Assembly (NCBI GenBank): GCA_905221605.1
Contig: CAJNDS010000546.1
Location: 832,824 to 896,823 of the forward strand
DNA length: 64,000 nucleotides
Reading direction: 5' to 3'
DNA from: Symbiodinium natans
Lineage: Eukaryota; Sar; Dinophyceae; Suessiales; Symbiodiniaceae
This document shows positions 22,027-31,768 of the stretch, in pieces. Both the position numbers and the translations under genes were made by a program. Every line of letters begins with the position of its first letter. Position 1 is the stretch's first letter. The notes beneath the pieces are model-generated. The model did not search any database and was not told the DNA's origin. It was given only the letters and a program-made list of their open reading frames with translations.

Positions 22027-22312
22027 CCACTTGAGGGTCTAAGGTTTAAGTTTAGAGCATGTGGCATTGGCGCTGGTGTCTTGTTCTCTCGAGATTCGGA
22101 TGGGTTCAGCTGCCCACACCATTCAGGGCTTGGGGCTCTGGAAGTTCTGCTGCTTTAGAGGGTTCACGGATTTAGGAGTTGCTATATTTGGGAGGGACGC
22201 TTTAAAAACGGGGTTGGGAATCCAAGAACAGTTATCAACTTTCTCGTTTGAGCCCTAAACCCGAAGCCCGAAAAACCCTAAACCCTAAACCCTAAACCCT
22301 GAACCAAAATAG

Positions 22313-23092
22313 AAGCCCTCAGGCTCTTCAATGCAACCTTGGATCCTGTTGGCCTTTGTGGGTTCCTACAAGCCTTACTAGCTAAGTGAGCACACTTTAC
22401 AGGGTTTAGGGTTTAGGGTATAGGGTTTAGCTACCACAATCCCCTTAGTGTATACACTTTTTTGGGACTTCTGAACTCAGCAACTAAGAAGCTGAGATGT
22501 TCAGGTCCCGAAGTGCAGCTTGGCAAGAACAGCTCGGTGTGGGGTTTCGGGTTTAGGGTTTTAGGGTTTTAGGGTTTAGGGGGTTAGGGTTTTAGGGTTT
22601 AGGGTGTAGGGTTTAGGGTTGTAGGGTATATGGCGGGGTATATCAGGGGCTTCCTAGTTGATGGCTCATACAAAGGGCCCTGAAAGAAACCATGACCAAG
22701 ACCACTGGGCGGATCCAAAATGTAGAACCCCCAAAGGAGTTCCCTGCAGGAAACCTTAAGGAGATCTACTTTTTGGATCCTCTCGGGGGTCTGGGAAGAA
22801 AGCTTGGGCTCACTCATGTTCCGACTTTCCTGCCTCTTCTTCTTTTCGCCCTCGCCTTGCAAGGCAGAGAGGCACCACCTAGATGGCCGAGCTTCCCATC
22901 GCTGCTGGTTGCGGGCCAGCTTGAGCCAAGGAGGTGAGGGGTTAGGGTTTGGGGGTTAGGGACCCTAAACCCTAAACCCTAAACTCTAAACCCTAAACCC
23001 TAAACGGGCCCAGGAGGGTCCCGAGAAAAGGCAGCCACGCCATCAACGGCGAAGACCCGGACTGCACACGCGTGCTTTCTTGGACGCCTTAG
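22313..23092 (+). CDS. Unidentified gene 6 (4 exons, 3' complete)
   Basis: Exons 22313-22371 (EALRLFNATLDPVGLCGFLQ), 22489-22543 (KLRCSGPEVQLGKNSSVW), 22864-22933 (REAPPRWPSFPSLLVAGQLE) and 23014-23092 (KGSHAINGEDPDCTRVLSWT then TAG) all join in phase, the best internal check available. Introns: 22372-22488 is introner I copy 2 (GC donor) with a TTTAGGG insert; 22544-22863 holds TTTAGGG repeats and introner D copy 1; 22934-23013 holds TTTAGGG then CCCTAAA. An open stretch at 22061-22258 (MALALVSCSLEIRMGSAAH) might be its 5' end, but I could not link it. No domain recognised. Confidence 0.6.
22372..22488 (+). mobile_element. Introner family I, copy 2, with telomere insert
   Basis: The left end CTAGCTAAGTGAGCACACTT and right end CTGAACTCAGCAACTAAG match family I. 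Between them GGGTTTAGGGTTTAGGGTA interrupts the left arm after CACACTTTACA. The copy at 20054 lacks this insert, so an empty-versus-filled comparison is possible. Confidence 0.75.
22690..22797 (+). mobile_element. Introner family D, copy 1
   Basis: GGCGGATCCAAAATGTAGAA on the left and TCTACTTTTTGGATCCTCTC on the right are inverted repeats. Other copies: 43775-43885, 51392-51460 and 63770-63865. Confidence 0.75.
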
Positions 23093-23405
23093 CGCGCCAA
23101 GGACGCTTGACATGATGGACGCTGTAAAGTCGAAAAGTCTCGATAGACTCGATGTAAACCCTAGAAAACCTCATGACTTGTAAATCACATCTAAAAGGTT
23201 CATAAGCTCTATGCACCACCTTCCAAATTGACATGGTGAAGCTCTGATGTTAAGTTAAAGGCTTTGTCCATGAAATGTTGCTCTCGGCTATTTTGGCATG
23301 GGGTGCATGGGGTGTGTTGCGGAGAACGAATCGAGCTATCTAGTAGGTGGTTCCCTCCAAAGGTGCCCCGAGGTTTAGGCTTTAGGCTTTAGGCATTAGG
23401 GTTAG

Positions 23406-23846
23406 GGTGGAGGGCGAAACGTTGCAGCGGATCATGAAGGGCCCGTACTACCCATGGGGTTGAAGGCTCAAGGTTCATGGTACTTACAAGCCCAGTTGCA
23501 GTCTACATATGACTTACTTAAAGGACATAATATCCCTTGAGAAGTACAGTGATATTTGGGCTTATGAGTACCCCGAACCTCCAAGTAGGGAACCTAAACT
23601 CTAAACCCTCCCAAGCCCCGTGGAGGATCTACTGAGCACGCGCTTCTCCCAAAATCCCCGCGCAATGTCAAACCATAGAAGCCCGCCAAAGCACCCTGGC
23701 TGTTCAGGGTTTCGGGTTTTTGGCTTAGAGTTTAAGGTTTAGGGTGTCCTGCATTCAGCTTTAAGGTCAAAGCAGACACGCTCCTGCGAGCCAGGCTGGC
23801 TCAAATGCAGTCGATTGCACAGCCCGTCAGGAACCTCAAGCCCTAA
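23406..23846 (+). CDS. Unidentified gene 7, 3' end (3 exons), stop from telomere repeat
   Basis: Exons 23406-23458 (GGGRNVAADHEGPVLPMG), 23616-23708 (PVEDLLSTRFSQNPRAMSNH) and 23759-23846 (FKVKADTLLRARLAQMQSIA) join in phase. The last reads ...VRNLKP then TAA, where CCC TAA is the first CCCTAAA unit of the following degenerate array: the telomere-type repeat supplies the stop codon. The first intron is introner B copy 2. The second is 50 bp of degenerate TTTAGGG-like sequence with GT/AG ends. A possible start with MKCCSRLFWHGVHGVC lies at about 23271. Unknown function. Confidence 0.6.
23459..23585 (+). mobile_element. Introner family B, copy 2
   Basis: AAGGTTCATGGTACTTACAA at the left and GAGTACCCCGAACCTCCAAG at the right are inverted. 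It fills an intron of gene 7. Confidence 0.7.
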
Positions 23847-24135
23847 ATTCTAAGCACGAAGCACTAAGCCCTTGATCCTCAGAGCAACCCCCCTTCATAA
23901 GCCCCCTCCACCAAACCAGTTCTACGGCCCCACGTTTAGGCCCCAAATAGAAGACAAGTCTAACTCAACACCGGGCCAGGTTGCTTCTCACTTGGGGTTT
24001 TCTATATTAAGGGCTACCTTCTGTCCATTGTGTTGTTAGGGGATCTTATTGTTTTATTGGTCTATAAGGGGCCCCCTAATTCCCTAAACCCTAAACCCTA
24101 AACCCCTCATTCTCGTAAACACCCATTGTGGTTCA

Positions 24136-24146
24136 GTGCGTGAGCC
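24136..24146 (+). promoter_or_regulatory. Possible spliced-leader acceptor before an ATG
   Basis: TGTGGTTCAG then TGCGTGAGCC precedes ATG at 24147. An AG about 10 bp before the first ATG would suit trans-splicing, the usual 5' end formation in dinoflagellates. This is inference only. Confidence 0.25.
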
Positions 24147-26001
24147 ATGGTTCAGAGCGACATGGCGAGCACGGCTCCCGATATGACCGTGGAGCAGATG
24201 ATTGCCATGAAGGAGAGCCACCACATGGCCTCGGGTTTAGGGTTTAGGGTTTAGGGTGTGGGGTTTAGGGTTTAGGGTGTGGGGTTTAGGGTTTAGGGTT
24301 TAGGGTTTAGGGCTTAGGGTGAACACGGCCTGGGCTTGCAGGATTTAGGTGTTTAGGGCTTGATGGCTCAGGGTTTGGGGTTTAGGGCCCAAGGCCTTCA
24401 GTCTTGAGCCTTCGTTGGTTTTGAGGCGTTTGGGCTCAGCATTTTGGGGCTGAAGAATGCAGCCGAAGCAAAAAAAACAACCTCAAAATGCTGCTCCGGA
24501 AGATGCTACCAACTGGCTGGTTCTTAGTAGGGAATGAGGGAATGGGGTACCCTATAGAATCCCTCAAGGGGTATAAAAAGAATATATATATATATATAGA
24601 GAGAGAGAGAGGGCCTTCTTTCCGAATTTTAGCCGTATTGGGGGAATTAAAGCGCTTACAAGTGGGTTATAAGTATAGATATAATTGGTTATTCATTCAG
24701 TACCACGAACCTCCAAGTAAACCCCCAACAAACCCTGGACCCTCAACCCTAACCTTATCTTCTGGCGTCCCGAACCCTAAACCCACCCGAACATCCTTCA
24801 CAAACCCAAAACCCCAAACCCCAAACCCTAAACCCTAAACCCCTAAACCCCAAACCCTTAACCCCAAACCCTAAACCCCTAAAACCCCTAAGCCCCAAAC
24901 TTTCGGAGGAGGGCCTGGAGGCGCAGATCCGGGCCATGGCAAAGCCGGAGGAGACAAGGGCGCGACTTGGCTCAGTTGGGTTCTTAAAAACGTCTTTTGG
25001 GTTTGGGGCGTTTTTTAGGTTTGAGGTGGTTCTTTAGGTTTTGGGCTTCTTTTGGGTTCGGGGCTGTTTTAGGTTTAGAATTGTTTTTGGTTTAAGGTTA
25101 TTTTAGGGTTAGGGGTTTTGGGGTTTTGGAGTTTAGGGGTTTAGGGGTCTAGGGGTTTAGGGGTTTAGGGTACCCGTGCATTTGAACCTATTTTTTGAGG
25201 GTAAGGGTTTTAAGTGGTTTAAAGGCGTTTACAGGGGTTGGTTTAGGGATTTATGGGTTTAGGGTTTAGGGAGGACCTCTAACCAAACAAACCCAAAACC
25301 CCTAAACCCCGAAGCCCCTGAACCCGAAACCCCTAACCCCCTAAACCCGAACCCCCAACCCCCAACCCCCAAACCCTCCAACCCTAAACGGTTTAGGGTT
25401 GAGGGTTTAGGGTTTAAGGTTTGGGTTCGGGGTTTAGGCCCTGAGCCTCAAACCCCAAACCCCAGACCCTAGTAGGGGCATCCAGGGATGGTGCATGAGT
25501 ACATACTCAATCATCATCACTACTTTACTGAACCCTACGCTGTGGCTTGTAGATCCTTAGCTTGTTTGGGATTTTTTTATGGGTTTCTTAATACGGTAGC
25601 GAAGATGTAGTGGAGTTGTGCAGGGTGTATAAGGGGTACTCTGTTAAGGGCCCATACAAGGAAACCATGCGACTATCCGAAGACTCGGTCCTAACCCCAA
25701 TCCCTCAATTCCTTCCTTCCCTACAAAAAGCAGAAGCCGTGTGCCAGTGCAACGTGGGTCCAGGACTTCGGCGGGCAAGTTCACCCAAGCTGCTGGCTAC
25801 AAGGGTATGGAGGCCTACGTCCCCAAGCCCGAAACCCGAAACCCGAAGCCCGAAGCCCGAAGCCCGAAACCCTAACCGTAAAAGCTAAACGCGAACCACT
25901 GGCCGCTTGCAGAGATTTCCGGTTTGTTGGGGGCTGTAGAGACAGCAAGGACCCAATCAGAGAACGCCCATCTCAAGATCGTGGCGTGGATACACGCGTA
26001 G
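24147..26001 (+). CDS. Unidentified gene 8 with plausible start codon
   Basis: Exon 1 (24147-24234) starts MVQSDMASTAPDMTVEQM and ends before GTTTAGGG. Further candidate exons: about 24460-24513 (basic, reading frame uncertain), 24909-24974 (EGLEAQIRAMAKPEETRARL), about 25739-25826 (GKFTQAAGYKGMEAYV) and 25913-26001 (ISGLLGAVETARTQSENAHL, then TAG). Exon bodies read well and lie in order, but I could not confirm every phase, and the last could instead be internal (a GT lies at 25998). The intron after 24513 is a compound of introner E copy 2 and half of a family B element. Function unknown; the N-terminal exon is Met-rich. Confidence 0.45.
24514..24717 (+). mobile_element. Compound introner: family E copy 2 plus right half of family B
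   Basis: TGGTTCTTAGTAGGGAATGA (E) is followed by (TATA)n/(GA)n, then GGTTATAAGTATAGATATAA and GTACCACGAACCTCCAAG, the right half of family B. Confidence 0.65.
25025..25460. repeat. Degenerate telomere-like stretch
   Basis: TTTAGG-like units drift to TTTTAGG, TTTGGGG and TTTAGGGG on the left and to CCCGAAA/CCCAACC types on the right. No gene seen. Confidence 0.8.
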
Positions 26002-26242
26002 GGGGTTAGGGTTTACGGCTTACGAATTCGAGTATATACCCGTTTCAGGAGGCGAAGAACTAAGAGCATAGTATGCTGGGGCACATAAAGGCTACCCTAC
26101 GTCAGCAAGATGACCACATGCTTTTACCCCCCAAGCCCTGTAAACCCTAAACCCTAAACCCAAACCCTAAACCCTAAACCCTAAACCCTACACCCTAAAC
26201 CCTAAAACCTAAACCCTAAACCCTAACCCTAAATTGTGGCAG

Positions 26243-29200
26243 GAGCCGGCGAAGCTGGACATGGGACAGATGCATCTCGCATTGACGCCTTCAGTTGCTT
26301 ACTGGCTCTTAGTTAGGGTTTAGGGTTGAGGGTTTAGGGTTTAGGGTTAGGGAATCTGCTGCCCCATATAATCCCTCACTGGGCTACCTTTTCTGGAAGT
26401 AGTGTGTGGGGGGGGGGGGGGGGGGGCACATTTGGCTGTAACCCTTCGTTGGTTGAGCTGTACTTGTAACCCAATTACAACCATACTAGGCCCGCCTTTG
26501 CACTGGTGTGCACGAGATCCAGGGAGTGAGATAGACAGCCATAGTGGGGTACTTCAAAGGCCTGTTGATTGGATTCTACGTCCGGGGGGTAGAAGTAAAC
26601 CCTAAACCCTAAACCCTAAACCCTAAACCCTGAACCTCCAAGTAGAAGCCCATCTGAAGGTACGAAGTGGTCGCCAACTTCGTGGCTGTCCGGACGCTGC
26701 CCTCACTCGAGGCAAGGGCACGCCTTGTGAAGACTGAAGCGTTTTAGGGTTTAGGGCTTAGGATTTAGGATTTACTTGTAGGGTTTAGGGTTTAGGGTTT
26801 AGGATTTACTTGCAGGGTTTGTAGTTTAGGGCTGGAGTCACCAACTTCATGTCTCCTCGGCAGGCTCCATTTGTTCGCCGGCTCAAGAAGGGCGCCAGGG
26901 TGGAGATGTTCGAGTGGGACAAGACCCGCCGCACCTTGGCCCAGAAGAGTACTTGGCGGTTTATGGTATTTCTTATCTATTTATAACTGTACGTATAACT
27001 GTACTTATAGCCATGTCAGTGCACTTAGGGGGCTTTCTATGCGGGTTAGAATTACAATTCCATGAAGAGTATAGTTCTCTAAATGAGGGTCCCTTTTGTC
27101 ATATGGTCCCTACATGGTATGGCACTTTAAAAGAGGACCCCCCCCCCCCCCTTCCCCCCCTCCCCAAAAAAAAAGGGGGGTGACCGTATTTCAGACAATT
27201 GCCATTTAGCAGTTGTCATGCTTCATCCTGCACTCCTCACGAGGATGGCGCCGCGTGTGCATCGTGCCTTGGCCGCATGTCTTAGAGGCCCAAAATTCAC
27301 ATAAGCATCAGGATCCCACTAAGGGTTTAGGGTTTAGGGTTTAGGGTTTACGGTTTAGGGTTTAGGGTTTAGGGTTTAGGGCGTTACGAGGGCCCCGAGA
27401 AGGGGGACTCTGGAGATTCCTCTTTGAAGAATCCTCACGTTTGTCGTGTGGTTTTTTGGGCCCGGAATGTTCCTTCTTCCTCTGGCGCTCGATGTTCTTG
27501 CTTTCAAAAAAGTCGAGCCATGGTCCCCATGAGGGGTTTAGGGTTTAGGGTTTAGGGTTTAGGGTTGAACCCTAAACCCTAAATCCCCAATCCCCCCTCA
27601 AGGAAGCACCAGTGGATGCCGAAGTGAAGCCGCGCGCCCCCTCCATGACAGAGGCGCAGAAGAGGCCGGCTGCTCGTGACGAGTTGTCTTGGTGGCCCAG
27701 TGGTGCCCGTTGCCCTTTTTTTGGTCCAAGGTTCCCTTGAAGTATCCAACCCAAAAAACGGGTGCCCATAATACAACATGGGTTATTGGGCTACCAATCA
27801 GGTGGGTACTTAAGAGTAGGGCTGTGAGTACCCTACTGAACGTTATTACTCCTACAACTCTATGGCTGCCCTGACTTCTACCCTACCCATAGCCACCAAT
27901 ACTCGCAAGTGCTACCGCATAGTCATGAGTGAGGCAAGCTAGATTCATTGATCCCTTTCTCCACGCTTTTCTAGGTAGGACTGATAGTTTACATGTCCCC
28001 GCATTGGGTTTTTATTTAGGAAAATGTCTTCCAAGGGTTTAAAGGGCCAACCTAGTTGGGCTCGATTAGGGCCGCCTTCTTTGCACCTTAGCAATATTTT
28101 TAAATGCCGCAAGAACTACCAAAATGAAGAAAAGCAACAGCCATGGCTGTTTCAATAGCAAGAGTCATAGCAATAGCAAGAAGCATAGTAACAACAAAAG
28201 ATTAAAGATGCTAATAAAACAACAACAGCACCCGTGGCAAGAGTCACAGTGCCTAAAGCCCTAAGCCCCCCCTAAACCCTAAACCCTAAAGAGGCTGAGA
28301 GCACTTCTGAACCCAAGCATGTACAACCCTAGGAGTTTAATGAGCTCCCAGGTGCCCTAAACCCCAAACCCCAAACCCTAAACCCCAAACCCTAAACCCT
28401 AAACCCCAAACCCTAAACCCTAAAAACCCTAAAAACCCTAAAGTACAACCGCTGGGGTTTCATGAGCTCCCAGGTGGGCCACTGCGGAGCCTGTGTGGGA
28501 TTCTTGCTCGCCCAGTGGTACCCTTTACCCTGTGGTCTTAGGGTTTGGGGTTTGGGGTTTAGGGTTTGGGGTTTAGGGTTTGGGGTTTGGGGTTTAGGGT
28601 TTAGGGGTTTAGGGTTTAGAGTTTAGGGTTTTAGGGGTTTAGGGTTTCGGGTTTGGGGTTTAGGGGGTTTAGGGGGTTTAGGGGGTTTAGGGTGCCCAGT
28701 GGTACCCTGTTCCCATATCGGCTCTGATAGAGCACCGCAGCGTATAGGATACTCTTTCAATTCGGGTTTAGGGTTTGGGGTTTGGGGTTTAGGGCGTGCC
28801 AAACGGAAGCGCGCTTTGGGAGCGCGCGGTAGTCTGCAGACCTACCCACCCCAAGACCGCCCACTTACAACTCTCAAGGAGTTAAGACCTTGTATTTTTT
28901 TACGAAGCATCACATGAGTCAGCACTCACGCCCTTTTGGGGACCTCCACAAGGTGCGTGGACCATTACGTTTATTGCACTTACTACGCGCGTTTATAAAC
29001 TAATTCATGTTTTCACTTCGTATTTATTATTTACTTCTATCGCGGGCTAATAAAGAAAGAGAAAAGTGTGCCCGCGGAAAAAGCCCAAATTTAATTAATA
29101 AAATTCACGCTTCGTTTACTACGTTCTGCATACATTGTGCAATCGTTACAAAGCCATAAAACTCACACCTGGTGGAGGTAGTCTAAGAACGCTATATCGG

Positions 29201-31644
29201 ACTGTTACATGGAGTCATGTGCTTCAAGCATCTTTACTTTATTCAGGATTATTGGGAGTGGGGAAGGGGACATATGAGCTATGGACGCATCAACTTTGCA
29301 ATGATTGGGTTTGGCAGAGGGGGTGAGACAGTTACGGTATAGGGTTTTCGAGTTTCATCAATTCGAGTGCTAATTCATGGCGCATGCCACCAAACAATAT
29401 AACTCTACCAGTCCAAGTGGGCGGTCTTCTCTGATTGGTGTCTACGGAGGCAAGTGCGTCCACGCCGTGCCTCTGTAGCAGATGTCGCTGACTTCTTTAT
29501 TCACCTCAGAGATTTTAGTATTATAAATTGTATGGTCTTTTAGTATATTATGCCGGGCCGTCACGATATGGGGGATTTGCGATGCGCAGACGGAAAGGCG
29601 AGGCAGGGTCAGCGAAGACAGCTTGAGTTGGGGCGAAGGGCCTAAGGCCAGGGATGGCCGGGCCAGGAACAGACACAGGCAGGAGGCTTGGTTGGCGCGA
29701 GGGGGCTAAAGCCAGGGAGGCAGGGTCAGGGGCGAAGGGGTAAGGCCAGCAAAGCCAGCACCAAGGCCAAAACCAGAGCCAAGGCCTCCAGCGGCAAGGG
29801 CCAGCTGCCAGGGCCAGGGCCAGGGCCAAGATCAAACCAGCCCCAGATCAGGGGCCGAGCATTTTTTGCCACAGCCCTGCCAACGGCCCTGGTCCGCACA
29901 GCCCAGCGGACGGAGGTGAGGTCCAGGGGTCTCCAGGGGCCCGGGGGGCCTCCAATGCAGGACCCAACAATGCGCGCGGACAGTGTGGGGTTTAGGGTAA
30001 TAATTTCTAATACAGTGACAACTGCTGACTCGGCCTGTGCCTGCCTGGAGGGTAAGCCAGCCTGGAGGCAAGCTCGGTCGCCCGCCTGGGGCTCCCTCGC
30101 AGGGTCTCTCTGAGCGCTCGACCAGCGCCCGCCTACCCCAAAACACAAAGAGAGTGGGGTGGCGGGCGGGTTTAGGGTTTAGGGTTTGGGGTTTAGGGTT
30201 AAGGGGGCCCAGTGTACCCTGTTCCCTTTTTTTGGGTGCAAGGGCTCCCTGAAGAAAGTAACGAACCCCAACGAAGGGTGCCGATATTGCCCTGGTTCCC
30301 TACATACTCATTTCAAGGGTCTGTATAGGGGGATATAGGAACCCTAAACCCTAAACCCTAAACCCTAAACCCACCCTTAGGGTTTAGGGTTTAGGGTTTA
30401 GGGTTTAGGGTACCTCATCCCCTTATTAGAATAGTTACTGGGCTACCAAGGATTCAGCAAAGGGCTGCTGGGTGGATAAGGCTCCCAAGGTGGAGGTGCT
30501 GGACTCCGACACGGAGGAAGCGGCTTCTTGACCCTCTTTTGGGGCTTTGTGGGGGTATAGGGGTGTTTAGGGTTTAGGGTTCCTTACATCCGCCTGGTTG
30601 AGTATGAAGTTTGGGTTACTGGGCAACTTTGCCCTGGTACCACAGCCTAGGGCCTAAAATCCTGAACATCATATGCCCCCCCTAAACCCAAAACCCTAAA
30701 ACCCAAACTCGTATGCTCCCTAAACCCTGCAGGCGTTTTGTGTTCCGGACCTGGAACTTCCAGGGTTCATGGTTTGGGCTTGAGAGGCTCGGGGTTTTGG
30801 GGGGCTTTTTTTTGTTCATAGTTTAGAGTTTAGGGCTTCAACTCTAATCCCTTGTCGGGGCGGCGTCAACTGCTGAGGTGGTGAGGAAAGACGCGTGGAT
30901 CATGGTCCCAAGCTCTTGGGAGAGTAATGCTTTTTCTTGCCGGTTGTTTAATATTTGGGGTTTCACTTCAACTTAAGCCCCCTAACTCCAAACCTACACC
31001 CCAACTCCCTGAAACCCCCCAAAAAGCTCCGAACAAGCAGGGTTTAGGGTCCCCTAACTCCCCAAAAAACCCCCAAAAAAAGCTCCGAACAAGCCCTAAA
31101 CCCCAAACCCTAAACCCCAAACCCTCAACCCTAAACCCTAAAAACTCCTAAAAAGCAGGTCCATCATCCCGAGCTGGGCTTGCTGCTTCAAGCGGCCCAA
31201 GAGTTGGATGAGCCAGTGGCCCCTCGTGGCTGGGTTTGAAGATTTAGGGTTTAGGGTTTAGGGTTTAGGGTTTAGGGGTTCAGGGTTTAGGGTTTAGGGT
31301 TTAGGGCTTAGGGTTTAGGGTTTCGGGGGTTATGAGGGTTTTAAGGGTTTTGGGGCTGAAGGTTTAGGGTTTGATGGAGGAAACTCGTGCGTGGAGAGAC
31401 CACATGGCCCAAGTACAGAATATACGGTGCTAGTATGAGAATTTTCGTCAGTTCTACACAGTGTTGACACTGGAATCTATGTTTCCTGAACAGCTTCAAT
31501 ACTGCAAGTCTTGAAGTGTGTGTGTGTGTGTGCTTGCAGCCACCCAGCAATCGAAACTATGCAGCACAAGATGTAAACAATCAGCGCGCCCGTGCGAAGG
31601 AGCACGCCTCTCATTGTCCTCGCTATCTTAGTTTGAAGGAATGA
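26243..31644 (+). CDS. SH3-like domain protein A, multi-exon
   Basis: Anchor exons: 26660-26740 (YEVVANFVAVRTLPSLEARA), 26864-26948 (LKKGARVEMFEWDKTRR) and 27244-27324 (WRRVCIVPWPHVLEAQN), the last two in phase; together they resemble a bacterial-type SH3-like repeat (YxVV..VAVR..P / lkkG..VeMFEWD / WRRV). Later: 27382-27535 (frame uncertain), 27603-27682 (EAPVDAEVKPRAPSMTEAQ), 28444-28509 (YNRWGFMSSQVGHCGACVGF), about 28797-28880, 30451-30531 (GCWVDKAPKVEVLDSDTEE), about 30856-30900 (AEVVRKDAWIM, GT donor), 31159-31233 (VHHPELGLLLQAAQELDEP) and 31540-31644 ending in TGA. DAWIM joined to VHHPELG matches DGWMLIESPSIG of the second SH3-like gene (43954). 26243-26293 may be an upstream exon. Middle exons are less certain, and two genes may be merged here. 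Confidence 0.5.
26294..26400 (+). mobile_element. Introner family E, copy 3, with telomere insert
   Basis: TTACTGGCTCTTAGTTAGGG leads into TTTAGGG repeats (26313-26347), then AATCTGCTGCCCCATATAAT and the end of the element. Family E is recognisable on both sides of the telomere block. Confidence 0.55.
26949..27066 (+). mobile_element. Introner family B, SH3 gene A copy
   Basis: GTACTTGGCGGTTTATGGTA at the left is the family B end used as GT donor; TATAACTGTACTTATAGCCA follows. The right end is degraded. The related SH3-like gene at 43.5 kb has no intron at this place. Confidence 0.65.
27683..27800 (+). mobile_element. Introner family C, copy 2
   Basis: TTGGTGGCCCAGTGGTGCCC and GGGTTATTGGGCTACCAA are its inverted ends. 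Confidence 0.75.
27801..28443. other. Open + reading 27829-27942, then AT-rich intron or spacer
   Basis: 27829-27942 reads STLPIATNTRKCYRIVMSEA to TAG and could be a last exon if a gene ends here. 28100-28250 is rich in CAA/AGCAAC codon-like triplets and open, but without borders. 28318-28340 repeats part of the next exon (TACAACC, then ATGAGCTCCCAGGTG). Confidence 0.35.
28510..28755 (+). mobile_element. Introner family C start interrupted by TTTAGGG/TTTGGGG array
   Basis: GCCCAGTGGTACCCTTTACC occurs at 28510 and a second GCCCAGTGGTACCCTGTTCC at 28692, with about 150 bp of mixed TTTAGGG and TTTGGGG between. The first copy was broken by, or joined to, the array. Confidence 0.6.
28916..29565. 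other. AT-rich spacer, no gene seen
   Basis: Lower-GC unique sequence lacking telomere arrays. A 63-codon open frame (29135-29326) has no borders and is not supported. Confidence 0.5.
29566..30450 (+). other. GGCCAGGG-rich low-complexity stretch plus interrupted introner C
   Basis: 29580-29960 is a degenerate AGGCCAGGG repeat open on both strands (Ala/Lys/Pro/Gly-rich, probably not a gene). 30014-30113 reads SACACLEGKPAWRQARS and may be an exon. 30190-30450 is introner C sequence whose arms are parted by both CCCTAAA and TTTAGGG arrays; its end CTGGGCTACCAAG serves the exon at 30451. Confidence 0.5.
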
Positions 31645-31768
31645 AGTCAAGTTTCAGGCACAGCTAAAGTGCAAACCTGACCCCTAAACCCTAAACCCTA
31701 AAAGCCGTATTAGTGAGCAAGCTGTGGGGCCAGCATGCTAGTTCTTCGCAGCTGAAGCGTACATAGCA

